Positions 62,348 through 64,000 of a stretch of 64,000 bases of DNA are shown piece by piece; positions within the stretch are counted from its first letter, which is position 1; each line of letters begins with the position of its first letter. Origin of the DNA: CAVWDU01 sp963840725 (GTDB lineage Bacteria > Pseudomonadota > Gammaproteobacteria > Pseudomonadales > Halieaceae); the NCBI GenBank assembly GCA_963840725.1, contig CAWIZY010000016.1, positions 1,364,001 through 1,428,000 of the forward strand, read 5' to 3'. The notes beneath the pieces are model-generated. The model was not told where the DNA came from, did no database searches, and saw only the letters and a list, made by a program, of their open reading frames with translations. Position numbers and translations under genes: made by a program.

Positions 62348-63367
62348 TCAGCTTGTCGAGGCTTCGACCACCCTGGGTCGTGCATGCCCATTCATTTGCT
62401 GGCTGAACTCATCACTGTGGTGGTCCACTACCGCCTGCAGGGCTTTTTCCATCAGCCAGCGTGCCTGGCTGGTGTAGGCGTAGATGCAGGCGTGCACCGC
62501 GGCGTCCTGCCAGTTTTCCGACGAGCAGTTGGATGAATATTCTTCAAAACTGGTCAGGGTCGTGATCAGCTGCGACAGGTGGCCTGGACATTCACAATCG
62601 ATTTGCCCGCGCATCTGAGCGGCAGCCGCCAGCTCCTTCTCGTTGAACTGACGGGGCTTGGCGGCAATTAGCTCACCGGCATCACTGTTGCCCTGGCTGA
62701 CAGCCTTCTCTGCAATGCTGCGGCTCATCTCGTAGGCGAGGAAAGCGGGCTCAGGGGGAAACGGCGTGGCGATGACGTCCATTTTTTTGAGTTGTTCCAG
62801 TACGCGCTCGTTGCCAAATTGGTAAGTGACCAGCATACGCTGAGGCTGCAATGTCTCAATCAAGTGGGCGAGTTGCTGCAGGCTGGAGGCGTTGAGGTTG
62901 GGGTATTCGAGCACCAGGGTGTCTATATCTTGGGCCCCCAGCGACTCCGCCAGATCCTCGCGGTTGGCAGCTACCCGGGCAAGGAGCGCATCGACTCTGG
63001 CGATGCAGCCCTGGTGTCCATCGAGCCAGCGGCAGAGCTGTTCGCCAACGAACATAACGCGGGGCTTGTCGTTTTGAATGGCCGCAGCACCACGCTTACC
63101 CCGGGTGCGCAGCATCATCTCCAGCGTCTTGCGTTCGGACGAGGCAATTTCCCCGATACGCGCCCCTGATTCGACCAGCGCCGACACCATCTGCAGGTGC
63201 TCCAGGTCAGTTTGGCTGTATTGACGCCTGCCAGTGGCGGACTTGGAGCTGGCACCGAGGCCGTAGCGCCGTTCCCAGACACGCAGGGTGTCAGGTTTTA
63301 GTCCGGTGAGGCGCGCTACCGTGCCGATGCCGTAAAGAGGTCTGGTTTCGAGTTCGATGGTTTGCAT
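62348..63367 (-). CDS. MerR-type regulator with degenerate B12-binding-like domain
   Basis: 339 residues. The N-terminal MerR helix-turn-helix (about 12-75) reads GIGTVARLTGLKPDTLRVWE then RRYGLG and GRRQYSQTDLEHL. The middle part (about 100-230) has the layout of a CarH/LitR sensor domain (RVMFVGE, LVLEYPNLNASSLQQL, MLVTYQFGNERVLEQL), but the DxHxxG cobalamin ligand motif is absent. The C-terminal 100 residues are helical with clustered Cys (CECPGH, SSNCSS). It could sense another ligand or act without one. It is divergent from a gene that runs off the window and shares TGTTCAAC repeats with it. Confidence 0.75.
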   Translation of the reverse strand: MQTIELETRPLYGIGTVARLTGLKPDTLRVWERRYGLGASSKSATGRRQYSQTDLEHLQMVSALVESGARIGEIASSERKTLEMMLRTRGKRGAAAIQNDKPRVMFVGEQLCRWLDGHQGCIARVDALLARVAANREDLAESLGAQDIDTLVLEYPNLNASSLQQLAHLIETLQPQRMLVTYQFGNERVLEQLKKMDVIATPFPPEPAFLAYEMSRSIAEKAVSQGNSDAGELIAAKPRQFNEKELAAAAQMRGQIDCECPGHLSQLITTLTSFEEYSSNCSSENWQDAAVHACIYAYTSQARWLMEKALQAVVDHHSDEFSQQMNGHARPRVVEASTS

Positions 63368-63387
63368 GGCGATTCCTGCTCAGGTTT

Positions 63388-63470
63388 TGTTCAACATACG
63401 CAGCGAATTCAGCAGCGGATGTCGCGAAACCATGCAATGTTCAACTATTGTCGTGAATTTAGTTGTACAA
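63388..63470. promoter_or_regulatory. Candidate operators of the MerR-type regulator
   Basis: TGTTCAAC occurs at 63388-63395 and again at 63438-63445, exactly 50 bases apart, and the palindrome TTGTACAA lies at 63463-63470. They sit in the divergent promoter region. TGTACA-like sites are known for LitR/CarH-type regulators, so autoregulation is a reasonable inference. Confidence 0.5.
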
Positions 63471-63542
63471 GCTGGGTAATTACTGCGTCACGTGCCAAAA
63501 ATCTCACGTATATCCCATGAAACCGAAATGAGGAGTCAGAGT

Positions 63543-64000
63543 GTGGCCGCATCGGCATTGGATATAGAAGGTCTGGAGCGCGAACAGTTGTTTGAGGTCG
63601 CCCGCGGGTTTCCGCTGCTGACCGCAGCCGAGGAGCAGGCACTGGACCAAAAGAAGTGGACAGCGTCAGAGGGCATGCAAAGGGTGTTTGTGAGCGATGA
63701 GGCCGCACGCACTTACCTGGCCAGCTGGCTCAGGGGCTGCCAGGAGTTTGCACCGGACGTGGCGGTGGTGCGGCCCCGGGATCACTACTATCTACTGCGC
63801 CGGGAAATGGTGGATTTCCTGGCCAAGGGATCCCGGGCGGCGGACATCGACCCGCTGGTGCAGGCGCTGCAGAACCCGGCCGAGCCACTGGCGGTGGCGG
63901 AGTCAATTGGCATGACACCCAGCCTCACCGCCGGTATTGCAGCGGTCTTGCTGCGACACTCCGGTACCGCGGTGAACTGTAACGTGGCAGATGCCTTGCA
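63543..64000 (+). CDS. Unidentified protein, cut by the window end
   Basis: GTG 63543 has AGGAG seven bases upstream and the frame stays open to base 64000 (152 residues). The sequence reads like a helical cytoplasmic protein (EREQLFEVARGFPLLTAAEE, RPRDHYYLLRREMVDFLAKG). A loose likeness to the N-terminal part of sigma-70-family factors (PLLTAAEE) and the place opposite a LitR/CarH-type regulator make a sigma factor possible, but the visible part does not prove it. Confidence 0.5.
   Translation, partial: MAASALDIEGLEREQLFEVARGFPLLTAAEEQALDQKKWTASEGMQRVFVSDEAARTYLASWLRGCQEFAPDVAVVRPRDHYYLLRREMVDFLAKGSRAADIDPLVQALQNPAEPLAVAESIGMTPSLTAGIAAVLLRHSGTAVNCNVADAL

Overview
The window looks like chromosome of a marine, aerobic gammaproteobacterium. 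Supporting families are DUF2058/YaiL, YegP, ChaC, SelO, the PrkA-YeaH-SpoVR operon, a cbb3-type oxidase and an S46 dipeptidyl peptidase. Base composition is fairly GC-rich, and genes are packed with many 4-base ATGA-type overlaps. A Halieaceae/Cellvibrionales-like host is my inference; there is no rRNA or other marker in the window to prove it.

Layout. 1-4.4 kb: end of an NhaC-type antiporter, a formyltransferase-like protein, an exported amidohydrolase and a fructosamine kinase. 4.6-5.0 kb: tRNA-Val(GAC) with its promoter and terminator; the last 18 bases of the tRNA plus the terminator are repeated 175 bp downstream. 5.1-10.2 kb: one overlapping minus-strand operon for a cbb3-type oxidase (ccoN with a CcoS-like N-terminus, ccoO, a monohaem ccoP-like gene, and a CcoI/CopA2-type copper ATPase). 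10.4-17.3 kb: mixed metabolic and envelope genes (PLP decarboxylase, cupin, GFA protein, PLD lipoprotein, FGE-like protein, META-like protein, Lrp regulator). 17.5-22.6 kb: class V aminotransferase, aldehyde dehydrogenase, a GC-rich tandem repeat and a PyrD-PyrK fusion protein. 22.9-28.2 kb: PrkA/YeaG, YeaH and SpoVR, with YegP nearby. 28.3-33 kb: SelO, and a KorA/KorB 2-oxoacid oxidoreductase with a ferritin-like partner. 33-35.3 kb: a compact operon of two DUF1538 membrane proteins, a PII-like protein and a CBS protein. 35.4-39.5 kb: AsmA and an S46 peptidase.

39.7-41.8 kb is an accessory scar. It holds a broken cation/proton antiporter whose first codons come from a CBS-protein gene, a truncated orphan ORF, and an AT-richer D-glucuronyl C5-epimerase-like gene. 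41.9-45.5 kb: CBS protein, ChaC, YaiL, SDR and DUF1295 protein.

45.5-50.9 kb is the most interesting stretch. It contains a GT39/ArnT-like glycosyltransferase, a UbiA-type enzyme with the DPPR-synthase signature, a GtrA-like protein, a DprE1-like FAD oxidase and a DprE2-like SDR. Together these resemble the mycobacterial route to polyprenyl-phosphoryl D-arabinofuranose. The rest holds an Atm1-like ABC transporter, threonine aldolase, a GlsB/YeaQ protein, a PLP decarboxylase, an MFS-RND-MFP efflux operon, a PNPOx-like protein, and a MerR-type regulator divergent from a gene cut by the window end.

All family calls are by eye from motifs and overall sequence; no database search was possible.
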